From Sporosarcina sp. PTS2304 (lineage in GTDB: Bacteria; Bacillota; Bacilli; Bacillales_A; Planococcaceae): 64,000 bases of DNA. This document shows, one piece after another, positions 28,938 to 38,307 of this stretch. Location: positions 682,001 to 746,000 of the forward strand of contig NZ_CP031230.1 in assembly GCF_003351785.1 (NCBI RefSeq), read 5' to 3'. Every line of letters begins with the position of its first letter. The first letter of the stretch is position 1. Made by a program: the position numbers and the translations under genes. The notes beneath the pieces were generated by a model. The model was not told where the DNA came from. It worked only from the letters and a program-made list of their open reading frames with translations, and did not search any database.

Positions 28938-30286
28938 TGAAAACGACGGTACTCGGTTTTCAGCATTTGCTCGCAATGTATGCAGGGGCTGTATTAGTTC
29001 CGTTGATTGTCGGTAACGCAATAGGGTTAACTCCTACACAGCTAACATATCTTGTATCAATTGATATTTTAATGTGTGGGATTGCGACTATTTTACAAAT
29101 CTCTCGTAATAAATATTTTGGAATAGGGCTACCAGTCGTTTTAGGTTGTACATTTACTGCTGTTGGTCCGATGATTTTAATTGGAAATGAATACGGAATT
29201 TCAGCTATTTATGGTGCCGTCATTGCTTCCGGTGTCATTATATTTTTCATCAGTAGATTTTTTGGAAGCTTGGTACGTTTCTTTCCACCGATTGTTACAG
29301 GTTCAGTCGTTACAATTATTGGTATTACGTTAATTCCGGTAGCGATTAACAATATGGGTGGAGGGCAAGGTGCAGAAGACTTTGGTTCGATTACGAATGT
29401 TGCGTTGTCATTCGGTACATTGCTATTTATCGTGTTATTATATCGTTTCTCGACAGGTTTTTTGCAGTCAATCGCCATTTTACTAGGCTTGGTTGTCGGG
29501 ACGGTAGTAGCGGTATTTCTTGGTGTTGTGGACTTTGCTAATGTTCAAGATGCGTCGTACGTTCATATGGTCATGCCGTTTTATTTAGCTACACCAACAT
29601 TTCACTTCTTGCCAATTGCCATTATGACACTTGTCGCGATGGTGTCGTTAGTCGAGTCTACAGGTGTATATTTTGCACTTGGGGATATTTGTGAAGAAAC
29701 GATCGATCAAAGTAAATTGGAAAAAGGCTATCGCGCAGAAGGATTAGCTTCCGTCATCGGTGGAATTTTTAATGCGTTTCCGTATACTACATTTTCACAA
29801 AATGTAGGATTGATGCAATTATCTGGCGTGAAATCACGGAAAGTGATATTTGTTACAGCAATTATGCTCATTTCGTTAGGGTTTTTGCCTAAAGTAGCGG
29901 CGCTGGCTACTATTATTCCGAATGCGGTTCTTGGTGGGGCAATGGTTGCGATGTTTGGTATGGTCGTTTCACAAGGGATTAAAATGCTTAGTCCGGTCAT
30001 TTCAAAATCTGAAGATAATGCAATGATCGTTGCTTGTTCGATTGGTATCGGTCTAGGCGTTTCAGTCGTACCAGACCTTTTCTCAAACTTACCTGAGACG
30101 ATTCAGATTTTAACAAGTAATGGAATCGTGCTAGGTAGTATTACGGCTATCTTATTAAATATCATTTTCAACATGATCCCAACTAAAAAGAAAGAGTTAG
30201 TAAAAACATCTAACGAATCACGCACAACCCCAGTAGCTACAAAAAAAGACGTAGCTTTATTGAATGCAACTACAGAAAGTAAATAA
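28937..30286 (+). CDS. pbuX: Xanthine permease
   Basis: Nucleobase:cation symporter of the NCS2 family, 449 residues with about fourteen segments. Signature features are FQHLLAMYAGAVLVPLIVG at the N-terminus, VESTGVYFALGD in TM8 and FNAFPYTTFSQNVGLMQLSGV. Under the same purine riboswitch as xpt, coupling uptake with salvage. A hairpin at 30341 may act as its terminator. Confidence 0.93.
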
Positions 30287-30319
30287 AATCTTGCTTCGAT
30301 TTAAAGCACAGGAGGCTAA

Positions 30320-30571
30320 CTAGTAATCGCTTAAAATAAACAGGCGGAGAAAAACTATTTGTTTTTCTCCGCCTGATTTTGGTTTGTAGTCGTTCACAGT
30401 TGAAAGTAGCCGGCGGATGCCCGCTACTTTCAACAGATTGTGAACCAGTGCGACGATTCCGAACTCCGTATGAACCTTTTCAAGGCCACGGAGCGATGCA
30501 CTAGGTTCTTCTATAGGGAAGGTGAGCTGTTCTGTGGTATACTGTTCGTAAGTAATCTTTGGATTGCGCAT
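30320..30571 (-). pseudogene. Remnant of an IS1182-like transposase, apparently internally deleted
   Basis: A frame of 83 codons. Residues about 28-56 (RGLEKVHTEFGIVALVHNLL) match the C-terminal end of IS1182-family transposases. The first 25 residues (MRNPKITYEQYTTEQLTFPI) look like a transposase N-terminus, so the frame seems to join both ends with the catalytic DDE core lost. The C-terminal codons lie in a perfect hairpin (30341-30375). I recall the family from memory; the deletion reading needs alignment. Confidence 0.6.
30341..30375. terminator. Hairpin downstream of pbuX, inside the transposase relic
   Basis: Perfect stem caggcggagaaaaac/gtttttctccgcctg with a 5-base loop followed by attttgg; could terminate pbuX transcription and probably came with the insertion element. 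Confidence 0.75.
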
Positions 30572-30637
30572 AAAAAATCGTTCTTTCGTAGAGTGGGTTT
30601 GGTAACTTTATTCTACTAGAAAGGGCGATTTTTTTGT
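30572..30637. repeat. Imperfect inverted repeat at the 5' side of the transposase relic
   Basis: aaaaaatcgttctttcgtag faces ctactagaaagggcgatttttt. It precedes the relic's start codon on the minus strand and may be an element end or a terminator protecting the transposase from outside transcription. Confidence 0.55.
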
Positions 30638-30674
30638 ACCTATTTGAAGCAAGACATCGAGTGGATTTTCGTTC

Positions 30675-30784
30675 TAGGCGGCGACTCGGGGAGGATCAGG
30701 TCGACAAGTGAAACATCCGGCGTAGCGCTAGCGGAGCGGTATGGTTCACTGCGACCCCTCCCGAACGCGTCCGCCTGGAACGGA
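30675..30784 (-). repeat. Full hairpin repeat, variant 2, inverted
   Basis: ggcggcgactcggggaggat...cgaacgcgtccgcctgg is the reverse complement of the 20.88 kb copy: the shared blocks ggatcaggtcgacaagtgaaac and ggttcactgcgacccct correspond, while the loop has diverged. Confidence 0.8.
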
Positions 30785-30830
30785 AAGGAACGGCGAAGAG
30801 AGGATTCTTCTATTCGTTTCATGGGAAAAA

Positions 30831-30882
30831 GGGTTGTCACAGAAACTCAGTTCTTACTGACTTTCTGGACAGCCCCGTTTTT
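30831..30882 (+). terminator. Terminator-like repeat
   Basis: gggttgtcacagaaactcag faces ctgactttctggacagcccc, then gttttt. The arms are nearly those of the terminator at 1755-1804. No intact gene ends immediately before it. Confidence 0.6.
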
Positions 30883-30898
30883 AATAGGCATTTATTTT

Positions 30899-30960
30899 AA
30901 GTTAGGAGCTCATTTTGTCTTTATAGTTCACCGCATCCCTTTCTAGAAAGCATATCGTCT
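30899..30960 (-). repeat. Degenerate inverted half repeat
   Basis: taagttaggagctcatttt...tatagttcaccgcat...tctagaaagc matches, in reverse complement, the decayed copy at 25.64-25.70 kb. Confidence 0.6.
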
Positions 30961-31102
30961 AGAAGCGCAAGCCGCACACTCTAAGTCAGCTTCACTTCAT
31001 CCAATCGCGATAATCAAACTCGCTTTTATATAAATAAATGAGAGAGTTATACATAATATGGTGAATCAACAAGTATATTTACAAAATCTTATTGAGAGCT
31101 AT

Positions 31103-32008
31103 TCAACTCAGTCGATGTTGCTCATACCGATGCTGTATAGTTGACTGCATTAGTTTCTCTACTAGCTGAGGATCAGTAGTTGTCTGATAGGCATCTACGG
31201 ATTGTTGTAATTGTTCAACTGTGCGGGAGCCGATAAGTGCTGAGGCTACCGCTTTTGGTCTGAGAGCGAATGCGAGCGCGTATGCATGCATGTCGTCAGT
31301 TTCCTTTGACAAGGCTTGTACTGTCTGCTGCAGATCATCTTGTCTATACGAAGCAAAACCGTCCATCTTTTCCACTCGTTTATTTCCTTCGTCAGTTAAT
31401 AATCCTTTAGCTAAAGTTCCGCGTGTAACGACTGACGCACCGAATTGTGTAATCATCGAAAAATATTCTTCCGGTCGTCGATCCAATAAATTGTATTGCA
31501 TCATGACGGAAACCGCAGTACTGTTTTTTAGGAAACGTTCGATCACATTCGGTCGAATGGAGGATATACCATACTCCCGAACAATCCCTTCTTTCTTTAA
31601 TTCTTCAAATGCTTCAATCGTTTCATCTACAGAATCTTCCATCGTACCTCCATGCAATTGGTATAAGTCGATATAATCCAGTTGCAATCTGTGAAGACTA
31701 TCCTTTACTGCCTCCATTATATATTCTCTAGAAGCATCCCATGTCCAACCTTCTTTATCTGGCGTCCATTTATTCCCTACCTTTGTTGCAATGATTAAAT
31801 CTTGTCTATGTTCTTTTAATACGTTTCCTATAATTTCTTCATTTATTCCTTTGTCGTACAGATCTGCTGTATCAAAATAGTTTATACCGCTGTCCATTGC
31901 GGCTTCAAGCACATAACGTGCAGGTTCAAGCTCGGCAGGCAGTGACATACAGCCAAGACCTAATTCAGATACGAGTAATTCACTAGAACCTAGTGTACGC
32001 AACTTCAT
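31103..32008 (-). CDS. Aldo/keto reductase, YqkF-like
   Basis: NADPH-dependent oxidoreductase fold of 301 residues. The catalytic set is visible: Asp and Tyr in FDTADLYDKG, Lys in IIATKVG and His in DLYQLHGG; the cofactor part near the C-terminus is SALIGSRTVEQL. B. subtilis yqkF occupies the same place next to nudF, here divergent by 73 bases. Natural substrate unknown. Start ATG 32008 behind GGAGTGA. Confidence 0.88.
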   Translation of the reverse strand: MKLRTLGSSELLVSELGLGCMSLPAELEPARYVLEAAMDSGINYFDTADLYDKGINEEIIGNVLKEHRQDLIIATKVGNKWTPDKEGWTWDASREYIMEAVKDSLHRLQLDYIDLYQLHGGTMEDSVDETIEAFEELKKEGIVREYGISSIRPNVIERFLKNSTAVSVMMQYNLLDRRPEEYFSMITQFGASVVTRGTLAKGLLTDEGNKRVEKMDGFASYRQDDLQQTVQALSKETDDMHAYALAFALRPKAVASALIGSRTVEQLQQSVDAYQTTTDPQLVEKLMQSTIQHRYEQHRLS

Positions 32009-32081
32009 TTACTTCACTCCTTTACCTTTCATGGTACAATGAATTATAACTAGAAAACCAATAGAAAGGGTTGAAGATAGG

Positions 32082-32615
32082 ATGAAGTTTGAAGAGCGAA
32101 CCCTCTCGACAGAAAAAATATTTACAGGTAAAGTCATTTCCATGCAAGTAGATGAAGTAGAATTACCAGACGGAAAAATTGCCAAACGAGAATTGGTTAA
32201 ACATCCTGGAGCTGTTGCAATCATTGCATTAACGGACGATGGAAAGCTAGTTTTAGTAGAGCAATTTAGAAAACCATTGGAGCGTACGATGCTAGAGATT
32301 CCAGCCGGCAAAATTGAACCGGGAGAAAAGCCTGAACTTACTGCGATTCGTGAATTAGAAGAAGAAACAGGATATCGTGCGAATTCATTTACATATTTAC
32401 AGACGTTTTCTACCTCGCCGGGTTTTGCGGATGAGATTATTCATTTGTATGTAGCAACGGATTTAGTGAAAGTAGACCAACCTGCAGTTGGAGATGAAGA
32501 CGAATTTATAGAAGTTCTCGAAGTGTCTACGGAAGAAGCGGATGAACTCATCGCAAATGAACGTATTTATGATGCGAAGACTGTTGTGGCGGTATGGTAC
32601 GCAAAAAGTCTATGA
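32082..32615 (+). CDS. nudF: ADP-ribose pyrophosphatase (Nudix hydrolase)
   Basis: Hydrolyses ADP-ribose to AMP and ribose 5-phosphate, 177 residues. The full Nudix box is present (GKIEPGEKPELTAIRELEEE then TGY), preceded by VEQFRKPLERTMLEIPAG typical of the NudF/YqkG group. Position between the yqkF-like gene and fur is conserved with B. subtilis. Confidence 0.92.
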   Translation: MKFEERTLSTEKIFTGKVISMQVDEVELPDGKIAKRELVKHPGAVAIIALTDDGKLVLVEQFRKPLERTMLEIPAGKIEPGEKPELTAIRELEEETGYRANSFTYLQTFSTSPGFADEIIHLYVATDLVKVDQPAVGDEDEFIEVLEVSTEEADELIANERIYDAKTVVAVWYAKSL

Positions 32616-32685
32616 TTTGAAAAAGTAGAGCTATTTTGTATAGGACAAGCATATGTTGTACAAACATTGCGGAGGTGTCCTATTT

Positions 32686-33198
32686 ATGGCTCGATCATTG
32701 TCTTTTATTTATTTATTCGTTATACTCGCAATCAGTTATATCGGAGGCGCTTTGTTATTTAGAGAATGGCCTATTGCATCATTTGAACCATTCGTTGGAT
32801 TATTCGATCAACGAGTAGTAAAAGGATCGGACGCTTCTATTTGGTCGCCGCTCATAGTGACGAGTAGTTTTATAGCGCTGGTCATGATTCTTTCAAAATA
32901 TAAAAGAGTCCGCTTCATCATTATGTTTGTAGGGGCTACAAAATGTGTAGTATTTGGACTGTCCTCTACGTATTTTCTATCAACCGGCATGAAGTTAGTA
33001 ATGTATGCGGTGTGGTGGTTCCCATTTCAATTTTTAGGATGTTTAGTTTTCCTAATTTTATGTACTGTGTTGAACCCGCCCTTTTTTACTGCACCTGCAC
33101 ATAAGAAAGACCGTCCACTATCAGCGGTACCTTTATTGATCGGCTTACTTTTGATCATTCAGCTGCTTGAATTAACGATCTTTCATTTTATTAGTTAG
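32686..33198 (+). CDS. Polytopic membrane protein at the spoIIM position
   Basis: Protein of 170 residues from ATG 32686, which has CGGAGGTG 8 bases upstream; an 11-codon extension has no site. Five hydrophobic segments are evident (about 5-25, 55-72, 80-98, 108-128, 145-165). It has no motif I recognise. In B. subtilis the place between nudF and fur is held by spoIIM, an engulfment protein with a similar topology, and the stretch STGMKLVMYAVWWFPFQFLG loosely resembles a SpoIIM segment. A diverged SpoIIM is possible but unproven; it is shorter than the usual 210 residues. Confidence 0.55.
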   Translation: MARSLSFIYLFVILAISYIGGALLFREWPIASFEPFVGLFDQRVVKGSDASIWSPLIVTSSFIALVMILSKYKRVRFIIMFVGATKCVVFGLSSTYFLSTGMKLVMYAVWWFPFQFLGCLVFLILCTVLNPPFFTAPAHKKDRPLSAVPLLIGLLLIIQLLELTIFHFIS

Positions 33199-33239
33199 TT
33201 TCTATTATGTATTAATACAAGCTGAACATTTCCTTTCTA

Positions 33240-33269
33240 TTGTCATCTGGAAAGTCAGTTTGGTATACT
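33240..33269 (+). promoter_or_regulatory. Sigma-A promoter of fur
   Basis: TTGTCA, 18-base spacer, TATACT with an extended TGG before the -10, about 25 bases ahead of the fur start. Confidence 0.7.
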
Positions 33270-33293
33270 AGATACAATTGAGGGGGGCGTCGT

Positions 33294-33770
33294 ATGGAAA
33301 GCCGAATTGAGCGCATTAAGAAGCAGTTACACGGGGCCAGCTACAAGTTGACGCCTCAGCGTGAAGCGACTGTAGCGGTTCTTCTTGAAAACGAAGAAGA
33401 TCATCTAAGTGCGGAAGAAGTATTTCTTCTCGTAAAAGAGAAAGCACCTGATATCGGGTTAGCTACTGTGTACCGCACATTAGAGTTATTAACAGAGTTA
33501 AAAGTAGTTGATAAAATTAATTTTGGCGACGGTGTAGCGCGTTATGACCTTCGAGAAGAAGGAGCGACACGTTTTCACCACCACTTGATTTGTCTGGATT
33601 GTGGAACTGTAGACGAGATTCAAGAAGACTTACTCGGAGAAGTGGAAAAAGTGGTGGAAAGTCGTTACGGGTTTAAAGTAAAAGACCACTGGCTCACTTT
33701 TCACGGTATTTGTCATCGTTGTAAAGATAAAGATACAGAAAAAAAGAATGAAGACGACGGGATGGCATAA
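33294..33770 (+). CDS. fur: Ferric uptake regulator (Fur family)
   Basis: Metal-dependent repressor of 158 residues. The winged helix is at about 1-85 (YKLTPQREATVAVLLEN, GLATVYRTLELL), followed by the dimer domain with HHHLICLDCG and a second CxxC (CHRC) for the structural zinc. The Fur rather than PerR or Zur assignment rests on its place before xerD, as in B. subtilis, and is fairly secure. The C-terminal tail is unusually charged. Confidence 0.9.
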   Translation: MESRIERIKKQLHGASYKLTPQREATVAVLLENEEDHLSAEEVFLLVKEKAPDIGLATVYRTLELLTELKVVDKINFGDGVARYDLREEGATRFHHHLICLDCGTVDEIQEDLLGEVEKVVESRYGFKVKDHWLTFHGICHRCKDKDTEKKNEDDGMA

Positions 33771-33814
33771 GTGCTGTCCTTTTTTTACTTTTTATATGAA
33801 AGGAGCCATGTAGT

Positions 33815-34714
33815 ATGAAAGAAGCGCAGTTCGCACTTGAGGATTATGTACACTTTCTAACTGTAGAAAGACAACTTGCTCAAAATACAGTAAAATCCTA
33901 TAAGCGGGATCTAGTGGAATATCTTCGTTTTTTAGAAAGTTTATCTTTGGAAACGCTTAACTCGATTGAACGTCCTATCGTTTTACAATATTTGCAGAAG
34001 TTAAAAGACAGTGGGAAATCTAGCAGGACGCTGTCACGTCATATTTCCTCTATCCGTTCATTTCATCAGTTTTTAGTAAGAGAACAAGTGACAACACATG
34101 ATTGTACTATTCATATTGAGTTGCCGAAAATCGAACAGAAGTTACCGGATGTATTATCTGTTCCTGAAATTGAGTTATTACTAGATTCGATTGATTGTTC
34201 GAATGCTAGAGGAATACGTGATGTGGCTTTACTAGAATTGTTATATGGTACCGGAATGCGGGTAAGTGAATTAATAGCGATTGATTTAACTGATCTTCAC
34301 TTGACTATGGGATTTGTTCGTGTGTTCGGTAAAGGTAGTAAGGAGCGCATTGTGCCCCTAGGTCGTTCAGCGGTTGATGCATGTAGTCGATATGTAAATG
34401 AATCACGTCCCGTTTGTGTTGGTACATCTCCATCTACTGACGCGCTGTTTTTAAATATGCACGGCAGACGCCTTACTCGTCAAGGGTGTTGGAAAATTCT
34501 TAAAGACGCCGGAAGAGAAGCGAATATCCAAAAGGTGATTTCACCTCACTTGCTACGGCATTCATTTGCGACGCATTTGATCGAAAATGGCGCTGATTTA
34601 AGGGCTGTGCAGGAAATGCTTGGTCATGCCGACATTTCCACTACGCAACTTTACACGCACGTAAGCAAGAAACGATTAAAAGATGTATATAGTATGTATC
34701 ATCCGAGGGCATAA
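33815..34714 (+). CDS. xerD: Tyrosine recombinase XerD
   Basis: Chromosome dimer resolution recombinase, 299 residues. N-terminal SAM-like domain ([20 protein letters not shown]) and catalytic domain with Arg in [29 protein letters not shown] and the nucleophile Tyr in QLYTHV. It follows fur and precedes deoB, the conserved Bacillales order, so this is the housekeeping enzyme rather than a phage integrase. Confidence 0.94.
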   Translation: MKEAQFALEDYVHFLTVERQLAQNTVKSYKRDLVEYLRFLESLSLETLNSIERPIVLQYLQKLKDSGKSSRTLSRHISSIRSFHQFLVREQVTTHDCTIHIELPKIEQKLPDVLSVPEIELLLDSIDCSNARGIRDVALLELLYGTGMRVSELIAIDLTDLHLTMGFVRVFGKGSKERIVPLGRSAVDACSRYVNESRPVCVGTSPSTDALFLNMHGRRLTRQGCWKILKDAGREANIQKVISPHLLRHSFATHLIENGADLRAVQEMLGHADISTTQLYTHVSKKRLKDVYSMYHPRA

Positions 34715-34737
34715 CAATATTAATTGGAGGGTTTACT

Positions 34738-35931
34738 TTGAAAAAATTACGTTATAATCGAGTTCATTTAATCGTCTTAGATTCTGTCGGTATTGGGGAA
34801 GCACCGGATGCGGAGGCATTTGGCGATGTAGGCTCAAATACGCTAGGGCATATTGGAGAAGAAATGGACGGACTTCATTTACCTCATCTTGAGCGCCTTG
34901 GATTGGCAAATATTGCACCAATCAAAGGGTTACGTGCACAAGACGAAGCGCAAGGGTATTATACGAAAATGGAAGAAGCTTCAGTTGGTAAAGATACGAT
35001 GACAGGTCATTGGGAGATTATGGGGTTATTGATCGATCAACCGTTTAAAGTCTATCCAAATGGTTTTCCGCAAGAACTAATCGATGAGTTAGAATTGAAA
35101 ACGGGTCGGAAAGTGATTGCGAATAAGCCCGCTAGCGGTACGGAAATCATTGAAGAGCTGGGCGAAGAACATATGAAAACGGGGGCATTGATTGTCTACA
35201 CTTCTGCAGATCCTGTATTACAAATAGCGGCGCATGAAGATATTATTCCGATTGAAGAACAATATCGTATTTGTGAAATCGCAAGAGAGTTAACTATGCG
35301 CCCCGAGTATTTAGTCGGTCGTGTCATAGCGAGGCCGTTCGTTGGTGAGCCTGGCTCGTTTAAACGGACGACAAATCGTCATGACTATGCATTAAAACCT
35401 TTTGGCAAAACGGTAATGAACGAATTAAAGGATAAAAATTATGATGTTATCGCGATTGGTAAAATTGCAGATATTTATAATGGAGAAGGTGTGACAGAAG
35501 CGGTTCGTACGAGCGGTAATATGGACGGTGTCGACAAATTAGTGGATGTCATGAAGAAAGATTTCGAAGGACTTAGCTTTGTGAACTTAGTCGACTTTGA
35601 TGCGTTGTACGGTCACAGACGTGATCCGATCGGTTATGGTAAAGCGTTGGAAGAATTCGATGCACGCATGCCTGAAATCATAGCAGCTCTTCGTCCAAAT
35701 GATTTATTGATCATTACAGCAGACCACGGAAACGATCCGATTCATGAAGGAACCGATCATACGAGAGAATATGTTCCGCTATTAGTCTATTCGCCATCGA
35801 ATAAAAACTCCGGTGAATTGCCTATTCGTAAAACGTTTTCTGATATTGGCGCAACGATTGCAGAAAACTTCCAAGTGGATCCGCCGGAACATGGTGAAAG
35901 CTTTTTATCTTTATTGACTGAGGAGGACTAA
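34738..35931 (+). CDS. deoB: Phosphopentomutase
   Basis: Interconverts (deoxy)ribose 1- and 5-phosphates, 397 residues of the alkaline-phosphatase-like superfamily. Metal and phosphate motifs: [12 protein letters not shown], the phosphothreonine region [13 protein letters not shown], and TADHGNDP with [13 protein letters not shown] start behind TTGGAGGG. It works with the next gene, pdp, in nucleoside catabolism; only 3 bases separate them. Confidence 0.94.
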   Translation: MKKLRYNRVHLIVLDSVGIGEAPDAEAFGDVGSNTLGHIGEEMDGLHLPHLERLGLANIAPIKGLRAQDEAQGYYTKMEEASVGKDTMTGHWEIMGLLIDQPFKVYPNGFPQELIDELELKTGRKVIANKPASGTEIIEELGEEHMKTGALIVYTSADPVLQIAAHEDIIPIEEQYRICEIARELTMRPEYLVGRVIARPFVGEPGSFKRTTNRHDYALKPFGKTVMNELKDKNYDVIAIGKIADIYNGEGVTEAVRTSGNMDGVDKLVDVMKKDFEGLSFVNLVDFDALYGHRRDPIGYGKALEEFDARMPEIIAALRPNDLLIITADHGNDPIHEGTDHTREYVPLLVYSPSNKNSGELPIRKTFSDIGATIAENFQVDPPEHGESFLSLLTEED

Positions 35932-35934
35932 TAG

Positions 35935-37233
35935 ATGTTACGAATGGTCGACATAATTGAGAAAAAACGTGATGGAGAAATACTATCAAAAGAGGAAATC
36001 GAATTTTTCGTTACAGGTTATACAGACGGTTCTATTCCTGATTATCAAGCTAGCGCATTTCTAATGGCAATATATTTTCAAAAAATGACGGCTGAAGAGC
36101 AAGGGTATTTGACGATGGCCATGGCTGAATCAGGCGATCAAATCGATCTATCTGCGATTGAAGGAGTAAAAGTGGACAAGCACTCGACAGGTGGAGTTGG
36201 CGATACGACTACGCTCATATTGGCACCGCTTGTCGCAGCTTGCGGAGTGCCGGTTGCTAAAATGAGTGGACGAGGTTTGGGTCATACAGGAGGGACACTC
36301 GATAAGCTAGAAGCAATTGAAGGCTTTCATGTAGAAATTTCGACAGAACAATTTATTCAGCAAGTCAATGATTTGAAAATCGCGGTCATTGGTCAAAGTG
36401 GGAATTTGACTCCTGCTGACAAGAAGTTGTACGCATTGCGTGATGTCACGGCAACAGTGGACAGTATACCGCTGATCGCCAGTTCTATCATGAGTAAGAA
36501 GTTGGCTGCAGGAGCGGATGCTATTGTTCTGGACGTTAAAACCGGTGCGGGTGCGTTCATGAAAACGTTGGAAGATTCGCAACAACTAGCAGACGCTATG
36601 ATGGCGATCGGCAATGAAGTAGGGCGTACTACAAGTGCGGTCATTTCAGATATGAGTCAACCGCTCGGATGTGCTATCGGTAATGCTTTAGAAGTAAAAG
36701 AAGCGATCGACACACTTCAAGGCAAAGGACCGGAAGATCTAACGGAGCTTTGTTTAGTATTAGGAAGTAAAATGTTGCTCGCTGCGAATAAAGCGGATAC
36801 GGAAGAAAGTGCACGTGCGCAGTTGCAAGAAGTGATAGACGATGGCGAGGCTCTTCGTTTATTTGGCGCATTCATTCAAGCGCAAGGTGGGAATGAAGAA
36901 ATTATTACCAATCCAAATCTTTTACCGCAGGCCAAGTACCAGATAGATGTTGTTGCAAAGCAAAGCGGGTACATTAGCGGTATGGATGCGGATGAAGTAG
37001 GTGTTGCGGCGATGTTACTAGGAGCCGGGCGCGCAACGAAAGAGGATGTTATCGATCTCGCAGTAGGAATTATGCTCAAGAAAAAAATTGGTGACTATGT
37101 TGAAAAAGGGGAACCATTAGCAGTTCTTTATGCCAATAAAGAACAAGTAGATGATTCCATCAACTTAATGCAAAATCATATTTATATTTCTGCTGAAAAA
37201 GTAGCAAGTCCGACGCTTATTCATTCTCTGTAA
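35935..37233 (+). CDS. pdp: Pyrimidine-nucleoside phosphorylase
   Basis: Splits uridine and thymidine with phosphate, 432 residues of the class II phosphorylase family. The phosphate-binding motif [12 protein letters not shown] and [11 protein letters not shown] are exact; the C-terminal domain has the [21 protein letters not shown] barrel-sandwich start. In B. subtilis the position after deoB (drm) is taken by a purine nucleoside phosphorylase, so this is a swap of neighbours. Start ATG 35935 with GAGGAGG upstream. Confidence 0.94.
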   Translation: MLRMVDIIEKKRDGEILSKEEIEFFVTGYTDGSIPDYQASAFLMAIYFQKMTAEEQGYLTMAMAESGDQIDLSAIEGVKVDKHSTGGVGDTTTLILAPLVAACGVPVAKMSGRGLGHTGGTLDKLEAIEGFHVEISTEQFIQQVNDLKIAVIGQSGNLTPADKKLYALRDVTATVDSIPLIASSIMSKKLAAGADAIVLDVKTGAGAFMKTLEDSQQLADAMMAIGNEVGRTTSAVISDMSQPLGCAIGNALEVKEAIDTLQGKGPEDLTELCLVLGSKMLLAANKADTEESARAQLQEVIDDGEALRLFGAFIQAQGGNEEIITNPNLLPQAKYQIDVVAKQSGYISGMDADEVGVAAMLLGAGRATKEDVIDLAVGIMLKKKIGDYVEKGEPLAVLYANKEQVDDSINLMQNHIYISAEKVASPTLIHSL

Positions 37234-37242
37234 TAATTTTTT

Positions 37243-37300
37243 AGCCATGTATTCAAAGTATTCCAAGGTAATTGGAAACTTCCGGGTACATGGCTTTTTT
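37243..37300 (+). terminator. Terminator of deoB-pdp
   Basis: Stem agccatgta/tacatggct with inner ttccaa/ttggaa and a T-run; separates nucleoside catabolism from the spoIIA operon. Confidence 0.88.
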
Positions 37301-37446
37301 GTGCTTTGTGTGTAAATCTTACATTCCCTGCCCATACTCATGTAGAGCTTGCGTTCTGAGCTTAATTGGAAGTGAACTGCGACATCAATGATTCATCTGA
37401 AACGATTGTCATAATCTAAGAAGCTTTGCGGATAGGTGACTAGTTT

Positions 37447-37486
37447 TGTCAAAGGTAAAGGATTTCGGTTCTAAATGTGGGACAAT
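37447..37486 (+). promoter_or_regulatory. Candidate sigma-H promoter and Spo0A-like box of spoIIA
   Basis: AAAGGATTT (37457-37465) fits the sigma-H -35 consensus exactly, with a weak -10 (ggacaat) 13-14 bases on. TGTCAAA just upstream differs by one base from a 0A box (TGNCGAA). The spoIIA operon is controlled this way in B. subtilis. Confidence 0.55.
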
Positions 37487-37514
37487 GCCTTCATGAAGGA
37501 GGCGTTTACCAGAC

Positions 37515-37868
37515 ATGGCAACGATTAATCAATTGGAAAATGGCATAGTACTTATCACGCTGTCAGGTGAATTAGACAACCACGAAGCTAACCAAATTAG
37601 AACAGAAGTATCCACCGCAATCTTCACTGGACAAACCCGCGCAATTATTTGGGATCTTTATCAACTAGGATTTATGGATAGTGCGGGAATTGGACTGATT
37701 CTCGGAAGAATGCGGGACCTAGCACCCGTCAATGGAGCGACATTGATTCTGAATCCTTCCCCCACGATGGAAAAAATATTTCAATTTTCAGGCCTTGGGG
37801 ATGCCATAAGACAATGTACAGTCGAAGATGCAATCGACGAAATCGGAGGGGTTGTACATGAAAAATGA
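37515..37868 (+). CDS. spoIIAA: Anti-anti-sigma factor SpoIIAA
   Basis: STAS-domain protein of 117 residues that frees sigma-F by binding SpoIIAB. The phosphorylated serine is S56 in FMDSAGIGLILGR. Start ATG 37515 has GAAGGAGG upstream. It overlaps spoIIAB by 11 bases. The dacF gene that precedes it in B. subtilis is absent here. Confidence 0.93.
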   Translation: MATINQLENGIVLITLSGELDNHEANQIRTEVSTAIFTGQTRAIIWDLYQLGFMDSAGIGLILGRMRDLAPVNGATLILNPSPTMEKIFQFSGLGDAIRQCTVEDAIDEIGGVVHEK

Positions 37869-38304
37869 ACTGACGCTATCTTTTTTAGCGATAGAACAAA
37901 ACGAAGCACTCGCACGAATGGCGATGACATGCTTCATCACACCGCTAGATCCAACGCTTGAAGAAATATCCGAATTTAAGACCATTGTCTCCGAAGCCGT
38001 CACGAATGCGATTATTCATGGTTATGAATGTGATGGAAAAAGTTTTGTGACAATCCACGCTACGATTGATGATCGCTCCGTAAAAATGACTGTAACCGAT
38101 GAGGGGATGGGAATTTTTGATGTGGAGCAGGCGATGGAGCCGATGTTTACAACTAAGCCGCAAATGGAGCGATCTGGTATGGGCTTCACCATTATGGAAA
38201 GTTTCTCTGATTGTATCCGTGTAGATTCTACCCTTGGAAACGGGACTATCGTGACATTTGAAAAGAAATTTTCACCTGTTACAGAAGTAAGTAGAATGAG
38301 GTGA
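37858..38304 (+). CDS. spoIIAB: Anti-sigma-F factor and kinase SpoIIAB
   Basis: GHKL-type kinase of 148 residues that holds sigma-F or phosphorylates SpoIIAA. The N-box is EAVTNAIIHGYE and the nucleotide motifs are VTDEGMGI and GMGFTIMESF. The start at ATG 37858 is chosen because it has GGAGGGG upstream and gives the family N-terminus MKNELTLSF; a 10-codon extension lacks a site. Confidence 0.95.
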   Translation: MKNELTLSFLAIEQNEALARMAMTCFITPLDPTLEEISEFKTIVSEAVTNAIIHGYECDGKSFVTIHATIDDRSVKMTVTDEGMGIFDVEQAMEPMFTTKPQMERSGMGFTIMESFSDCIRVDSTLGNGTIVTFEKKFSPVTEVSRMR

Positions 38305-38307
38305 CGT

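Larger units (their letters stand above)
30638..31102. other. Intergenic region of repeats left of the aldo/keto reductase
   Basis: Besides the repeats listed, 30961-31102 shows only AT-rich sequence with no gene or clear terminator for the reductase. Confidence 0.6.

Noticed and set aside
30644..30946. Open frame of 100 codons in the 30.7 kb repeat region
   Set aside because: It runs through a hairpin repeat and a terminator-like repeat, with no ribosome site or recognisable protein motif.
33815..34714. Integrase of a mobile island
   Set aside because: The tyrosine recombinase is XerD by motif and by its fur-xerD-deoB setting; no phage genes or attachment repeats flank it.
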